A stretch of 64,000 nucleotides of DNA, from the NCBI GenBank assembly GCA_963814975.1, contig CAWFFB010000018.1, positions 1-64,000 on the forward strand. Direction: 5' to 3'. The position numbers and the translations under genes were made by a program. Below, in pieces: positions 38,307-47,924 of this stretch. The first letter of the stretch is position 1, and each line of letters begins with the position of its first letter. This stretch comes from CAVUXJ01 sp963814975 (lineage in GTDB: Bacteria > Acidobacteriota > Vicinamibacteria > Vicinamibacterales > CAVVIG01). The notes under the pieces were generated by a model. That model searched no databases, had not been told where the DNA came from, and saw only the letters and a program-made list of their open reading frames with translations.

Positions 38307-38760
38307 TTGTTGCACGCCCCTGAAAACTGTGCGGGCAACGACATCGTGCGGATTTGGCGGCGATTCCTCTGAGACTGTCAAAGCCGGCGCGCGATGTGCG
38401 GGTTTTTTCGTTGCAGCACGTGAAAATTCGCGGGTGTGAACGCTGACTCGCGTCTCGAGTTAGCCGGTCCCACCCGTCAAGTCCCGGGCTACGCGCTCTA
38501 TCCTGGGCGGGGGCTAACGCCGGAGTTTTCACGCTCCACGTCAACTCCGCCTTGCCGCAGGACTTCGCAACATGATGGTCAGCTCGCCGTGCCTGAGTGT
38601 GAAATGGCGCCGCGTTGCAGGCCCGACAGCCCATCGGCGCCAAGGGTCCGTCGATCTCGGCACACGAGTTGCTCAGCCACGTGCAATCTCCTCCTGTCAG
38701 CTGTTCCCTGCAGGGCGGAGCATCAGGCTGACATGGGTTGCACGTGAAAGGGACGGCTCC
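38307..38760. other. Intergenic between paralog A and the winged-helix-like gene
   Basis: No supported gene. It contains the upstream flank of the minus promoter at 38291 and the leader of the plus gene at 38761 (GAAAGGGACGGCTCC). Confidence 0.4.
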
Positions 38761-39093
38761 ATGCCCCAATCAATTCGCAAGACTGAAGTTGCCCTATCGC
38801 AGCCGCCGACCTACATCGCTGGTCCTCTCAGCGTCAGCACGGCGAAACCGCTCGTCGAGGCGGACCCGTCCTGTCCCATCGAACGGCGAAACCTGACCTC
38901 ACGTCAAGCGCTGTTGCACCGCATCACGACGGAGTACGACGAGATACGCGGATTGCGTCTGACCGCGGCACAAGCACAACGCCTGTTCGGATTGCGCGAA
39001 GACATCTGTCTGCGAGTGTTCAACGCGCTCGTGGAGGCCGCCATTCTTCGCCGGGATGTCAACCATCGGTATGCGCGTCACGACCGGTCCTAG
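38761..39093 (+). CDS. Small winged-helix-like protein, paralog 2 of 3
   Basis: Product of 110 residues. An N-terminal unordered part (1-45) is followed by the shared core ALLHRITTEYDEIRGLRLTA, AQAQRLFGLREDICLRVFNA, LVEAAILRRDVNHRYARHD. This matches the proteins at 12051-12377 and 46082-46309 in the order and spacing of conserved residues (R-I-x-x-E-Y, LRLT, QA-x-RLF-x-L, C-x-x-V-x-x-ALV-x-A). A DNA-binding or protein-binding regulator is likely, but target unknown. Confidence 0.65.
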   Translation: MPQSIRKTEVALSQPPTYIAGPLSVSTAKPLVEADPSCPIERRNLTSRQALLHRITTEYDEIRGLRLTAAQAQRLFGLREDICLRVFNALVEAAILRRDVNHRYARHDRS

Positions 39094-39140
39094 AGAATCG
39101 TGCGGTTGACGCTCGCGCGAGGCTGCCGGGTGCGGCAGGC

Positions 39141-41916
39141 ATGAAGACGTGCCCCGATGGATGTCGCGTTCGCTGTTCTGCCATCCCCCAAGTGGCAGCG
39201 CTGCTTTCCGAGGCTTACGCTTCTGACCTGTCGATGATGACCCGCTTAGGGATCTTGCGCCCAGTCACAGCCGCCGTTGCTCCAGCCAGCATCCCTGACG
39301 GGGCTCCTGAACATTACTGGAGCGCCGACGCAGACGTACTGGCGCAGCGACTCGGCTCGGCACGTGACGGCCTGTCCGCCGTGGAGGCCGCGAAACGGCT
39401 TCGCGAGTGGGGACCGAATCAAGTGCGCGAGCACCGGCGCCTGACGCGCACGCGGGTGCTGATGAACCAGATCCGGAACCCGCTCCTGCTGGTGCTGGTC
39501 TTCGCAGCGGTGGCATCGGCGATGACGGGCGAGTGGGTGGACGCCGTCATCGTCGTGGCGATCGTGCTCGCAACCGTCGGTATTGGCTATACGCGCGAGT
39601 ACCAGGCAGAGACCGCCGCGGCCGCCCTTCAGGCGCGTCTGCGAACGCGCGCTCGTGTCCTTCGCGCTGGGCATGCCGCGGAAGTCCCGATGGACGAGAT
39701 CGTGCCGGGCGACGTCGTGCTGCTATCGGCCGGCAGCCTGGTTCCCGCCGACGGCGTGATTCTGGAGGCCGCCGACTTCTTCGTCAGTGAAGCGGTGCTG
39801 ACCGGCGAGAGCTTTCCCGTCGACAAACGTCCGGGCCCCGTCGCACCCACAGCCGGCTTGCGGGAACGATTGAATTGCGTCTTTCTAGGCACCAACGTCC
39901 GAAGCGGCACGGCGCGTTGTCTGATCGTCGCCACCGGCTTGAGGACCCAGTTTGGCGCCATCACTCACCGGTTGACGTTGCGTCCGCCAGAAACAGAATT
40001 CGACCGGGGCCTCCGTCGGTTCGGTCACCTGTTGACGAGCACCATGTTGGTCATGGTGTTTCTCGTGTTCATCGTCCACGTGCTGAACGGCCGGCCACCG
40101 ATCGAAACCCTATTGTTTGCTGTCGCGTTGGCCGTGGGGCTGAGCCCCGAATTGCTCCCGGCCATCTTGAGCGTCAACCTCGCTCGGGGCGCCCAGATGA
40201 TGGCGCGGCACCTCACGGCCATCGAGAACCTCGGAAGCATGGACGTGCTCTGCACGGACAAGACGGGGACTCTGACGGAGGGGCTAGTGGTGCTGGAGGG
40301 CGCGTACGATGCGTGGGGGGTGCCGTCAGCAGACGTGCGGAGGCAAGGCGCCTGAAACGCCGCGCTCGAAACCGGACTGGCGAGTCCGCTTGACGATGCG
40401 ATCCTCAGCGGCGCAGCACCGGATCTCTCAGCCGTGCGAAAGATCGCTGAAATCCCGTTTGACTTCGTCCGCAAGCGTGTCAGCGTGGTGGTGGACACAG
40501 ACGGCACAACGTTGCTGATCACTAAGGGTGCGTTTCATCACGTGCTCGAGATCTGCGCACGCTCTGCCGACGGAGTGGTGCTCGATGACGCCGCGAAGGC
40601 ACGGCTGGAGGAGCGCTACGAGGCCTGGAGCGCACAGGGGATTCGGGTCTTGGCCGTGGCGTCCCGAACCGTGGCCCGTCAGTCCACCTACAGCCGGGAG
40701 GTGGAGCGGGATCTCACCTTCGTCGGTTTCCTCACGTTCTTTGACCGCCCGAAAGAGGACGTGGCTGATGCCATTCGAAGCCTGGCCGCGCTCGGCGTCG
40801 CCATCAAGATCATCACAGGCGACTGCAGGCCGGTCACGCAACACGTTGCCGCTCTTGTCGGTTTGCGCGACCGCGTGCTGACAGGCGCCGACCTGCAGCG
40901 TCTGTCCGACGAAGCGCTGTGGCGAGCGGCCGAATCGACCGATCTCTTCGTGGAAGTGGATCCGAATCAGAAGGAGCGGATCATTCTGGCCCTGAAGAAG
41001 ATGGGCCACGTGGTCGGTTTTCTCGGCGACGGCGTGAACGATGCGCCCGCCATACACGCGGCGGACACCAGTCTTTCAGTCGAGCAGGCGGTGGATGTGG
41101 CCAGGGCGGCGGCGGATTTCGTCCTGCTGGAGCCCAGCCTCGACGTCATCTGCCGAGGCATCGTGGAAGGGCGGAAAACTTTCGCGAATACGCTGAAGTA
41201 CGTGCTGACGACGATGAGTGCGAACCTCGGGAACATGATCAGCATGGCGGGTGCGTCGCTGTTTCTGCCGTTTCTTCCGCTCACGGCCGGCCAGATCCTC
41301 CTCAACAATCTCTTGTCCGACGTGCCGGCGATCGGCATCGCCGACGACGCCGTGGACCCGGAGTTGATCGAGCGGCCGCAGCGCTGGAACAGGCGGTTTC
41401 ATTGGCCGCTTCATGCTGGAGTTCGGGATCGTGAGCTCGATGTTCGACTTTCTCACGTTTGGCGTGCTCCTGGTGGCGTTCCGAGCCGCACCCGCTCTGT
41501 TCAGGACGGGATGGTTCGTCGAATCGCTGCTGACCGAGCTGGTGATCGCGTTGGTCGTACGGACGCGACGGCCCTTCTTCCGAAGTCGGCCAGGCGGCGT
41601 GCTGCTCTGGTCAACCGTGGCGCTGACCGCGCTCACCTTCGCCATACCCTACCTGCCATTTATCGGTGTGTTCGGGTTCGTTCCGTTACCCGACGGGAGA
41701 GGTCACTCATGGTTGGAAGCTGCCCCGATTGTCCCGCCCTCGTGGAAGGATTGCCAACGCGCGAATCCCGTGTTGAGAATTGTGGGGCCGGCACTACCTG
41801 CCCTGAACGGTCACGAGCGGCACACCGCGAGCGGTCCGCGATGCTACCGGACGGGAGTTTCGAGAAGTTTCGTTGACCACGCGTGCTCACCGCTACGCGG
41901 CTGTCCGCGGCCTTAA
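39141..41916 (+). pseudogene. Mg2+-transporting P-type ATPase, interrupted
   Basis: A P3B-type ATPase read from 39141. Features in order: actuator loop VLTGESFPVDK, phosphorylation site CTDKTGTLTEG (about residue 372), TGA stop at 40353-40355, then in the same frame NAALETGLASPLDDAILSGA, KGAFHHVLEICARS (nucleotide domain), GDGVNDAPAI hinge, and spans to VDPELIERPQRWNRRF. An indel near 41395 moves coding to FMLEFGIVSSMFDFLTFGVL, which ends near FVPLP (about 41690), one span short of normal. One stop, one shift and a lost tail make it non-functional as written. Confidence 0.85.
41709..41876 (+). CDS. Possible small Cys-rich protein
   Basis: An ATG at 41709 with GGGAGAGGTCACTC upstream opens a 55-residue frame with four cysteines (MVGSCPDCPALVEGLP, VENCGAGTTCPERSR) and a neat end LPDGSFEKFR. 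The CPDC pair followed by a second C-x5-C pair could bind zinc or iron. It begins where recognisable ATPase sequence ends. The ribosome site and composition argue for a real gene, but I recognise no family. Confidence 0.4.
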   Translation: MVGSCPDCPALVEGLPTRESRVENCGAGTTCPERSRAAHRERSAMLPDGSFEKFR

Positions 41917-42032
41917 GGTCGCCACGACTGTTCGTCAACGACGTCCAGGACTACAGGCCAGGATCACGTCGGCGTTTCACCGAACAGCTCGCGTGAACGC
42001 CACGATCGTCGTCCTTCAAGCCGGCGGGTCCG

Positions 42033-43451
42033 TCAATGCTTTCGCATCTCGAGGAACAATGTTGCCCTGCGTCGCGATATCAGCAGAAAGATTGGGCGGC
42101 CACGCTCGATCGCGCGCAGTGCACGGGTCGCTTCGGCCAGTGTATGGACCGGGCGGCCATTGATCGCTCGAACGATGTCGCCGACGATGAGCTCCGCGTC
42201 GTCCGCGGGGCTGTTTGGAACGACTTTCATCACTCGCACGCCACCGCCAGCCGCGAACGCCCCGAACAGATCACCTGCGCCCGGCTGCATCGTGTCGCCG
42301 AGCGTCAGACCGTCATCGTCGTTCGCGTCGCCCGTGGATGCTTCCTTGACGCTGTCAACAAACTGCTCTTCGATAGTGGCGGTGCGCGTGCGCGCCTTGC
42401 CGTCGTGAAAGATCCCCAGAGTCACGCTGGTCCCGGGCGCCATGGACGAAGTGCGCGCGATGAGATCGCGTGTGTCGCTGATGGGCCTCCCGTCGATCTC
42501 AACAAGGACGTCGCCGGGGCGCAGGCCCGCCCGTTCCGCTGCCGAGTCTTCATCGACGCTCATGACAATCGCTCCAGTCACGCTCGGTAAGCCAAGCTGG
42601 GTGGCTTCATCCTCCAGAATTGGACCGCCATGAAGCTGCACGCCCAGTTGGCCACGGACGACCTTGCCCGTGCGCAATTGCGGTAACAACGCTCTCACTG
42701 TGTTGATCGGTACCGCGAACCCAATTCCATTATTGGTGTTGCTGCCCGCGCCGAGCATCGCGACATTTATTCCCACTACCTCACCGCGAATGTTGAATAG
42801 TGGGCCGCCTGAGTTGCCCAGGTTGATGGACGCATCAGTCTGAATCATGTCTCGCCACTGGCCATACTGGACCTGAAATGGGCGTTGCGGGAAGCTCACA
42901 ACGCCGACCGTCACGCTGTGCCCGAGCTGAAATGGGTTTCCAACGGCTATCACCCAGTCACCCGATTCGAGCGCGCTCGAATCGCCAAGCGTGGCCGCCT
43001 GAAGGTTGGGCGGTGGGTCCTCGAGCCTGATCAGGGCGCTGTCAGTCAGGGGGTCGCTGCCCACTCGGATCGCACGATATCGTTTCCGGTCGTTTCCGAA
43101 CAGGCTGACTTCGATGCGTTCGGCTCCCTCGACGATGTGGTTGGTCGTAAGGATGTCGCCGATGCTGCTGATGACGAAGCCGGACCCGGCCGCCACATAG
43201 ACGCGCTGGTCAACGTCCAAGGGATCCGGCGCGAAGAAGCTGAAGTCCTCGCTGCCTGCTCCACCCCTTCGAACGTGCGAGCGCGTGATGACGGACACGA
43301 CCACCGGACTCTCGCGTCGCGCGACGTCTCGGAACACCGTTGGACTGATGGAACCAGTAGAGGGTTGGGCGATGCTCTGCGAGATACCCACGACGGATGA
43401 CGCCGCGACGAGGACCGTCACGAGCAAGAAGGAAACCCCGTTGGTGTGCAT
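42033..43451 (-). CDS. HtrA/DegP-type periplasmic serine protease
   Basis: About 472 residues from the ATG at 43451. A signal peptide (LLVTVLVAASSVVGISQSIA) is followed by the trypsin-like domain: His in ILTTNHIVEG, Asp in LTDSALIRLED, Ser in NLGNSGGPLFN. Two PDZ domains follow (GAIVMSVDEDSAAERAGLRP, then GGVRVMKVVPNSPADDAELI). It degrades or chaperones misfolded envelope proteins. A sigma-54-type promoter is 13 bp upstream, giving almost no leader and no Shine-Dalgarno site. An 80-bp diverged copy of its 5' catalytic region is found at 58548. Confidence 0.93.
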   Translation of the reverse strand: MHTNGVSFLLVTVLVAASSVVGISQSIAQPSTGSISPTVFRDVARRESPVVVSVITRSHVRRGGAGSEDFSFFAPDPLDVDQRVYVAAGSGFVISSIGDILTTNHIVEGAERIEVSLFGNDRKRYRAIRVGSDPLTDSALIRLEDPPPNLQAATLGDSSALESGDWVIAVGNPFQLGHSVTVGVVSFPQRPFQVQYGQWRDMIQTDASINLGNSGGPLFNIRGEVVGINVAMLGAGSNTNNGIGFAVPINTVRALLPQLRTGKVVRGQLGVQLHGGPILEDEATQLGLPSVTGAIVMSVDEDSAAERAGLRPGDVLVEIDGRPISDTRDLIARTSSMAPGTSVTLGIFHDGKARTRTATIEEQFVDSVKEASTGDANDDDGLTLGDTMQPGAGDLFGAFAAGGGVRVMKVVPNSPADDAELIVGDIVRAINGRPVHTLAEATRALRAIERGRPIFLLISRRRATLFLEMRKH

Positions 43452-43463
43452 GACGATTTGCAA

Positions 43464-43479
43464 AGCAGGGATCGTGCCG
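43464..43479 (-). promoter_or_regulatory. Sigma-54-type promoter for htrA
   Basis: Minus-strand CGGCACGATCCCTGCT: GGCACG at -24 and CTGCT at -12, correct spacing. The predicted start is within about 3 nt of the ATG at 43451, so either the transcript is nearly leaderless or translation starts further in. Confidence 0.55.
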
Positions 43480-44081
43480 GCAGGTGTGCAATCGTCAGTT
43501 GCCAGCCGACAGCCTCAACTGCCGAACATCACCTGACCTATCCGGCCAAGACGTATCTCGGGATAGCGCGACATCGCGATCCCGTATCCACAACCACGAT
43601 GGTAGAGGTCAGCAGAGACGTTGCAGCTGCGGTTTCGACTCGGTTCTTGCCGTGCGGCGTGTGTTGATATCGCTCGCTGCCAGACCAGTGCCAACGCGTC
43701 AATTGACGACGATGCCTGAACTGCCAATGTATTGGTACCTGACCGGGAGACCATGGCTCGATCGGGGTTTTTGCGCGGATACTGCGAATAAGTGCCCACC
43801 GGCCCGAATACGCTCGCGGATACGTTCGATCCGATGAGTCCGGGGTTCAATGAGCTAGCGGGAGGCTGCAGTTGAGGCCGCGAAGGCCGGGACTGCACGG
43901 CACACCAATTGCTCCCATAGTGGCATCGAGCTTGATCTGGCGCGTAGGTCTGGCCGGCGTCTTGGCTTTTCAGCCGGCGGCCGTTCGCACCCAAGAGGGA
44001 ACACGTTTTCGGATCGAAGGCGGGTGTCCCAGCCCCGCGGACGCTAACCCATGACCGAAACCGAAACGCCGTGATGAAGTC
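43480..44081. other. Divergent intergenic region, no gene seen
   Basis: Lies between htrA (minus) and the kinase-like gene (plus). Short frames have no recognisable products. Confidence 0.45.
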
Positions 44082-45656
44082 ATGATCACCGAAGACCAGA
44101 CAGCCGTTGTCGACTTTCTCGCATCGTCATCGACCCACGGTGGGGCGAGCGTGGAGCGAGTTGACACGCACGCCTCCATCGTCTTTCTCGCAGGCGCGCG
44201 CGCCTACAAGCTGAAGCGTGCCGTGTTGTTCGACTACCTGGATTTTTCAACGTGCGAACGCCGACGCACTCTGTGTGAGGCGGAAGTGCGTCTCAACCGG
44301 CGGACCGCACCGACCCTTTATCGTGGAGTCGTCGCTGTGACCCGCCAAGCTGACGGTTCATATCGACTTGGCGGGACGGGGACGCCGATCGAGTGGCTCG
44401 TGGAGATGAACCGTTTTCCGCAGGAGGCGTTGTTCGACCGTCTGGCATCTGCGGGCGCCCTCGACCTCGCGCTCATGTCACCATTGGCAGCGGCAATCGC
44501 GGCATTCCATATGGCTGCCGAACAGCGCGCCGATCATGGCGGCAAAGCCGGGATGACCTGGGTCATCGACGGGAACGCTGCCGGGTTTGCGGAGTTCGGG
44601 CGAGCCTGCCTGGAGCCGTCGGCATCGTCCCGTGTGACGGATGATTCCTCCCGCGAGCTTGATCGGCGTGCGGAGATACTCGAACGACGTCGCGAGTCCG
44701 GCCTCGTGCGCCAGTGTCACGGTGACCTCCATCTGCGCAACATCGTTCTGCTGGACGGGCGTCCGACGCTGTTCGACGGGGTCGAGTTCAACGACGAGAT
44801 TTCCTGCACGGACGTCCTGTACGATCTGGCGTTTCTCCTGATGGATCTCTGGCGGCGAAAGCTGCCGCGCCATGCCAACGCGGTGTGGAACCGTTACCTT
44901 GCGGAGACCGCAGACTTCGACGGCGTGTCTCTACTGCCGCTGTTTCTGTCCTGCCGTGCGGCCGTTCGCGCGAAGACGAGCGCCACGGCAGCGCAGCTTC
45001 AGCAGGACGTGGGGCGCCGGAGTGAGCTTCACCTCCTGGCGCGCGAATATCTCGCGATGGCCGAACAACTTCTGCATCCGCCTCGTCCATCACTCGTGGC
45101 GGTCGGAGGTCTGTCTGGCTCTGGGAAGTCGACGCTGGCGCTCGGTCTCGCGCCCTTGGTCGGCGCCGTGCCTGGCGCGGTCGTCTTCCGCAGCGACGAG
45201 ACGCGAAAGCGTCTATGCGGGGTCCCGCTCCTGGAGCGCCTTGGTCCTGAAGGATATTCTTCGCAGATGTCGGCGCGTGTCTACGCCACGTTGGCTGAGC
45301 GCGCTGCTCTGACCATCCGAGGAGGTCACAGCGCCATCGTCGATGCGGTGTATGCGAGGGACACAGACCGGCAGGCTATTGAGCACGTGGCGGCTGCGGC
45401 ATCCGTTCCGTTCATCGGGCTGTGGCTCGAGGCGCCGGAGTCGGTGCTGATTGCGCGAACCGAGCGACGCCGTAACGATCCGTCGGACGCAGATGCCAAC
45501 GTCATCCGCATGCAGGGTGCACAAGACGCAGGAGAAATCGGCTGGTGCCGGATTGACGCATCGCTGGCGGCGCCATCCGTGCTGTCTCGCGCTACTGACC
45601 GCGTGCGAGAGCAACTGCACGGGGCATTGAACATCGTCGCCGATGAGGTCCAGTGA
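44082..45656 (+). CDS. Bifunctional APH-like/AAA kinase protein
   Basis: Product of 524 residues. The N-terminal 330 residues form an aminoglycoside-phosphotransferase-like kinase: KLKRAVLFDYLDF (Lys), LVRQCHGDLHLRNIVLLDG (catalytic HGDLHxxN) and PTLFDGVEFND (metal-binding Asp). The C-terminal part is a P-loop kinase (VAVGGLSGSGKSTLALGL, Walker A GLSGSGKST; RSDETRKRL). The pairing is known in COG0645/COG2187-type proteins, often annotated as gluconate-kinase-like, and common near stress genes; the substrate is unknown. Complete frame, ATG at 44082. Confidence 0.88.
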   Translation: MITEDQTAVVDFLASSSTHGGASVERVDTHASIVFLAGARAYKLKRAVLFDYLDFSTCERRRTLCEAEVRLNRRTAPTLYRGVVAVTRQADGSYRLGGTGTPIEWLVEMNRFPQEALFDRLASAGALDLALMSPLAAAIAAFHMAAEQRADHGGKAGMTWVIDGNAAGFAEFGRACLEPSASSRVTDDSSRELDRRAEILERRRESGLVRQCHGDLHLRNIVLLDGRPTLFDGVEFNDEISCTDVLYDLAFLLMDLWRRKLPRHANAVWNRYLAETADFDGVSLLPLFLSCRAAVRAKTSATAAQLQQDVGRRSELHLLAREYLAMAEQLLHPPRPSLVAVGGLSGSGKSTLALGLAPLVGAVPGAVVFRSDETRKRLCGVPLLERLGPEGYSSQMSARVYATLAERAALTIRGGHSAIVDAVYARDTDRQAIEHVAAAASVPFIGLWLEAPESVLIARTERRRNDPSDADANVIRMQGAQDAGEIGWCRIDASLAAPSVLSRATDRVREQLHGALNIVADEVQ

Positions 45657-45731
45657 GAACCGTGGACTCAATCAGCCTCGAGAGCCTCGATGGCAAGGTA
45701 AAGGCGGCCATACCTGCAATGAGCGACGCGA

Positions 45732-46021
45732 TCATCGTGGCGCGCTCGAAACCACAGCCTCGATGGCGACCCCTGGGGCCGCCTCCGCTTCGATGAATGC
45801 CTTGGTGTCGGTGAGAAGTTGATCGCGATCCGCGGGTGTCAACACAATCGGCTCAAAGACTACAGGACCGGACCGTAAGGCGCGATGAGAGCCGGTGAGA
45901 ACACGTGGAGCGCGGTGACCGTCGACTCGTACCATCGGGCGATCGCGATGGCGTGATCGAGCGCTCTTCGCGAGTAGTCCGAGAAGTCGACTGGGCAAAG
46001 GATTCGTCGGATCTCGATCAT
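45732..46021 (-). pseudogene. Universal stress protein, N-terminal fragment
   Basis: ATG at 46021 gives MIEIRRILCPVDFSDYSRRA, LDHAIAIARWYESTVTALHV and FSPALIAP, the clear start of a Usp domain like those at 36836 and 57597. A shift near 45875 leads to FEPIVLTPADRDQLLTDTKA and APGVAIEAVV, after which the frame ends at 45732. The nucleotide-binding loop and the entire second half are gone. It lies downstream of the winged-helix-like gene and probably was cotranscribed with it. Confidence 0.75.
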
Positions 46022-46081
46022 CACAGCCTCTTGCGTGCGGAGGTCTCCGGACTCGGATAGCGGCGCCCGCTGCTCTATGAG

Positions 46082-46309
46082 TCAGGCGGCTTGCCGTGCG
46101 GCCCCTGGGGGAGACCTGCGATAGGCCCCTTCCCGTTCGGTGAGCACCCGGGCATCCACCAACGCGCCCAGCACAGCAGCACATGCGACTTCATCGATAC
46201 CGAACCGCTTCTCCACAGCGGGCAGCGTGAGCGTCAGCGTCGGGTTGTCGAGAAAGTCGGACTGGATTCGCACGACGAGGTGTTCGATTCGGCCACGTGT
46301 TGCGGTCAT
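46082..46309 (-). CDS. Small winged-helix-like protein, paralog 3 of 3
   Basis: Start chosen at the ATG at 46309, which has GGAGGATGACGCG directly upstream; the next ATG up (46342) would lie at the predicted transcription start. The 75-residue product reads RGRIEHLVVRIQSDFLDNPT, LTLTLPAVEKRFGIDEVACA, AVLGALVDARVLTEREGAYR. It shares the core pattern of 12051-12377 and 38761-39093. It heads a probable operon with the broken UspA gene under a strong sigma-54-type promoter, linking this family to the stress regulon. Confidence 0.68.
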   Translation of the reverse strand: MTATRGRIEHLVVRIQSDFLDNPTLTLTLPAVEKRFGIDEVACAAVLGALVDARVLTEREGAYRRSPPGAARQAA

Positions 46310-46350
46310 CGCGTCATCCTCCAAGAGATCGAGCAGCGTCATTCGGCGTG

Positions 46351-46366
46351 AGCAAGCCATGTGCCG
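46351..46366 (-). promoter_or_regulatory. Sigma-54-type promoter for winged-helix-like gene and UspA
   Basis: Minus-strand CGGCACATGGCTTGCT: GGCAC at -24, TTGCT at -12, exact spacing. Leader of about 31 nt to the ATG at 46309. Confidence 0.7.
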
Positions 46367-46785
46367 CGTTCTTGCGACTGCTGGTCGTGCTGATTGATGT
46401 GGTTCATCATGGGAGTCCGCTGAACGGGAGTCGCAAACAAGCCTCCGCCGCAGACGGCTCTCCGGAGGTTGTTCGGGCCAAATAGTTCGCATAGCGTGCG
46501 GAATTCTTCTCAGCGTCCTTGGGTGCTCAATCGGGTCTTGCAGTGGCAGGTCCCCTGGTCGAATTAGCGGGAGGGGACGTCCGTCGTGGCTGTCTGCCAT
46601 CGCTCGGGACTATCACGGCGCTGTCGCTCGCGGGGACACCGTGGACCCGGCGGTGCGCGAGGCGAATTGTCGCGTACCGCGTTTCAAGGCTGCCGCAGGC
46701 GCTCCTCGCCGGCACTGACGTCATGATCGTGACCTGCGAATGGAACCCTGCCGTGGCAGGCGACGCCATCTGATGACTCACCCAC
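46367..46785. other. Intergenic region, no clear gene
   Basis: A frame at 46519-46773 is open but has no recognisable features. GTGCGGAATTCTTC (46497-46510) is a weak partial match to the recurrent motif. Confidence 0.4.
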
Positions 46786-47886
46786 CTAGCGGATGCTGAA
46801 GTCCAACGCGATGGTGACGAGCACGTCCACAGGCACGCCATTCACGCGACCGGGGCTAAATCGCCACCGTTCAACGGCGCGCACTGCTTCCAGATCGAGA
46901 CCCTTCGGGTCGAGCGACTGGAAGACGCGGATGTCGCGTGGCGTCCCGTCGCGCTGAACAACCACTTCGAGGAGCACGGAGCCCTGGATCTTCGCGCGCA
47001 GCGCCTCTGCGGTGTACGTTGGCTTGAGCTCCCGCAACAAGGTTGGCGGAATGACCCCGCCGCCCGGACGATACAGACCGCCACCGGTTCCGCCTCCGGA
47101 TCCCGGACCAAGGCCAGGCCCGCGGCCCGAGCCGAGGCCACTTCCAACGCCTTCGCCGACGCCACCCCCGGACCCGGGCCCCTGTGATGTGCCGAGCGTT
47201 GGTGCCCCGTCAAGCGATCCCACCTGTAACACCAATCCGGACGCCAGCGGCTGCGCGTCGAGCGCGACAGCCTGCGGCGGCGCCTCATCGCGTGGCTGTG
47301 TCGTCGGCGCGATGGGTGTGGCGACGGGAAGCGTGACGGCATCGCGCCCGGGCGGCGCTTGAGCGCGTGGGATCGGCCTCCGTTGGCGGTTGCCGCCCCC
47401 TCCACCTCCCCCGCCAGGGCCGGGTCGCACGGGCTCCAGAAGGACGACGAGTCTGGGCGTCTCAGGGTGAGTTCGGGCGACCTGATCAGAACCCGTAATG
47501 GCGGTTGGCGCCGTTGAAGCTCGCCCGAGAGCCACGAGAGTAATCAAAACGGCCGCGTGGAATAGAAGCGATGCGGCTCCGAACGATTCGAACGCCCTGA
47601 TCCCCTCGTGTCGTGGCAGTCGTGGAGACGGTTGCGAGAGGAACTGTTCGCTGCGATGCTTGCGTGACAATAGACCAGTGTCCGCGGCTACTCGAGCCAC
47701 TCCAATAGGGAGTGTGACCGGGAACAGGATTGACCCCATCACGCGGACTTGAGGCTCGTGGCGTTCCTTGCGTGGCCGACGGGCCGGCGCCGCTGACGGG
47801 AGCCACGTAGAATCAGGGATCGTAACCGGGAACAGGATTGGTCCCGTGATCCGAGTTTCCCAGTCGCTCCGGCTCCTGCCCCACAT
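46786..47886 (-). CDS. TonB-family energy transducer
   Basis: The open frame has 366 residues. Features: one membrane span (FGAASLLFHAAVLITLVALG, about 125-145), a long Pro/Gly-rich periplasmic linker with glycine runs, and a C-terminal TonB domain (PTYTAEALRAKIQGSVLLEV, VVQRDGTPRDIRVFQSLDPK, VERWRFSPGRVNGVPVDVLV). It transmits proton-motive force from ExbBD to outer-membrane transporters, or acts as a TonB-like partner; no ExbB/D is in the window. The N-terminus before the span contains a repeated ILFPVT segment and is dubious; a start at 47739 or later is plausible. Confidence 0.8.
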   Translation of the reverse strand: MWGRSRSDWETRITGPILFPVTIPDSTWLPSAAPARRPRKERHEPQVRVMGSILFPVTLPIGVARVAADTGLLSRKHRSEQFLSQPSPRLPRHEGIRAFESFGAASLLFHAAVLITLVALGRASTAPTAITGSDQVARTHPETPRLVVLLEPVRPGPGGGGGGGGNRQRRPIPRAQAPPGRDAVTLPVATPIAPTTQPRDEAPPQAVALDAQPLASGLVLQVGSLDGAPTLGTSQGPGSGGGVGEGVGSGLGSGRGPGLGPGSGGGTGGGLYRPGGGVIPPTLLRELKPTYTAEALRAKIQGSVLLEVVVQRDGTPRDIRVFQSLDPKGLDLEAVRAVERWRFSPGRVNGVPVDVLVTIALDFSIR

Positions 47887-47924
47887 GCCGATCTGAGAGG
47901 CAACAGGGATGCCATGCCATATGA

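Noticed and set aside
40353..40355. TGA in the Mg-ATPase read as selenocysteine
   Set aside because: The position is not a redox site in the family and no SECIS-like hairpin is evident; a nonsense change or base error is simpler.
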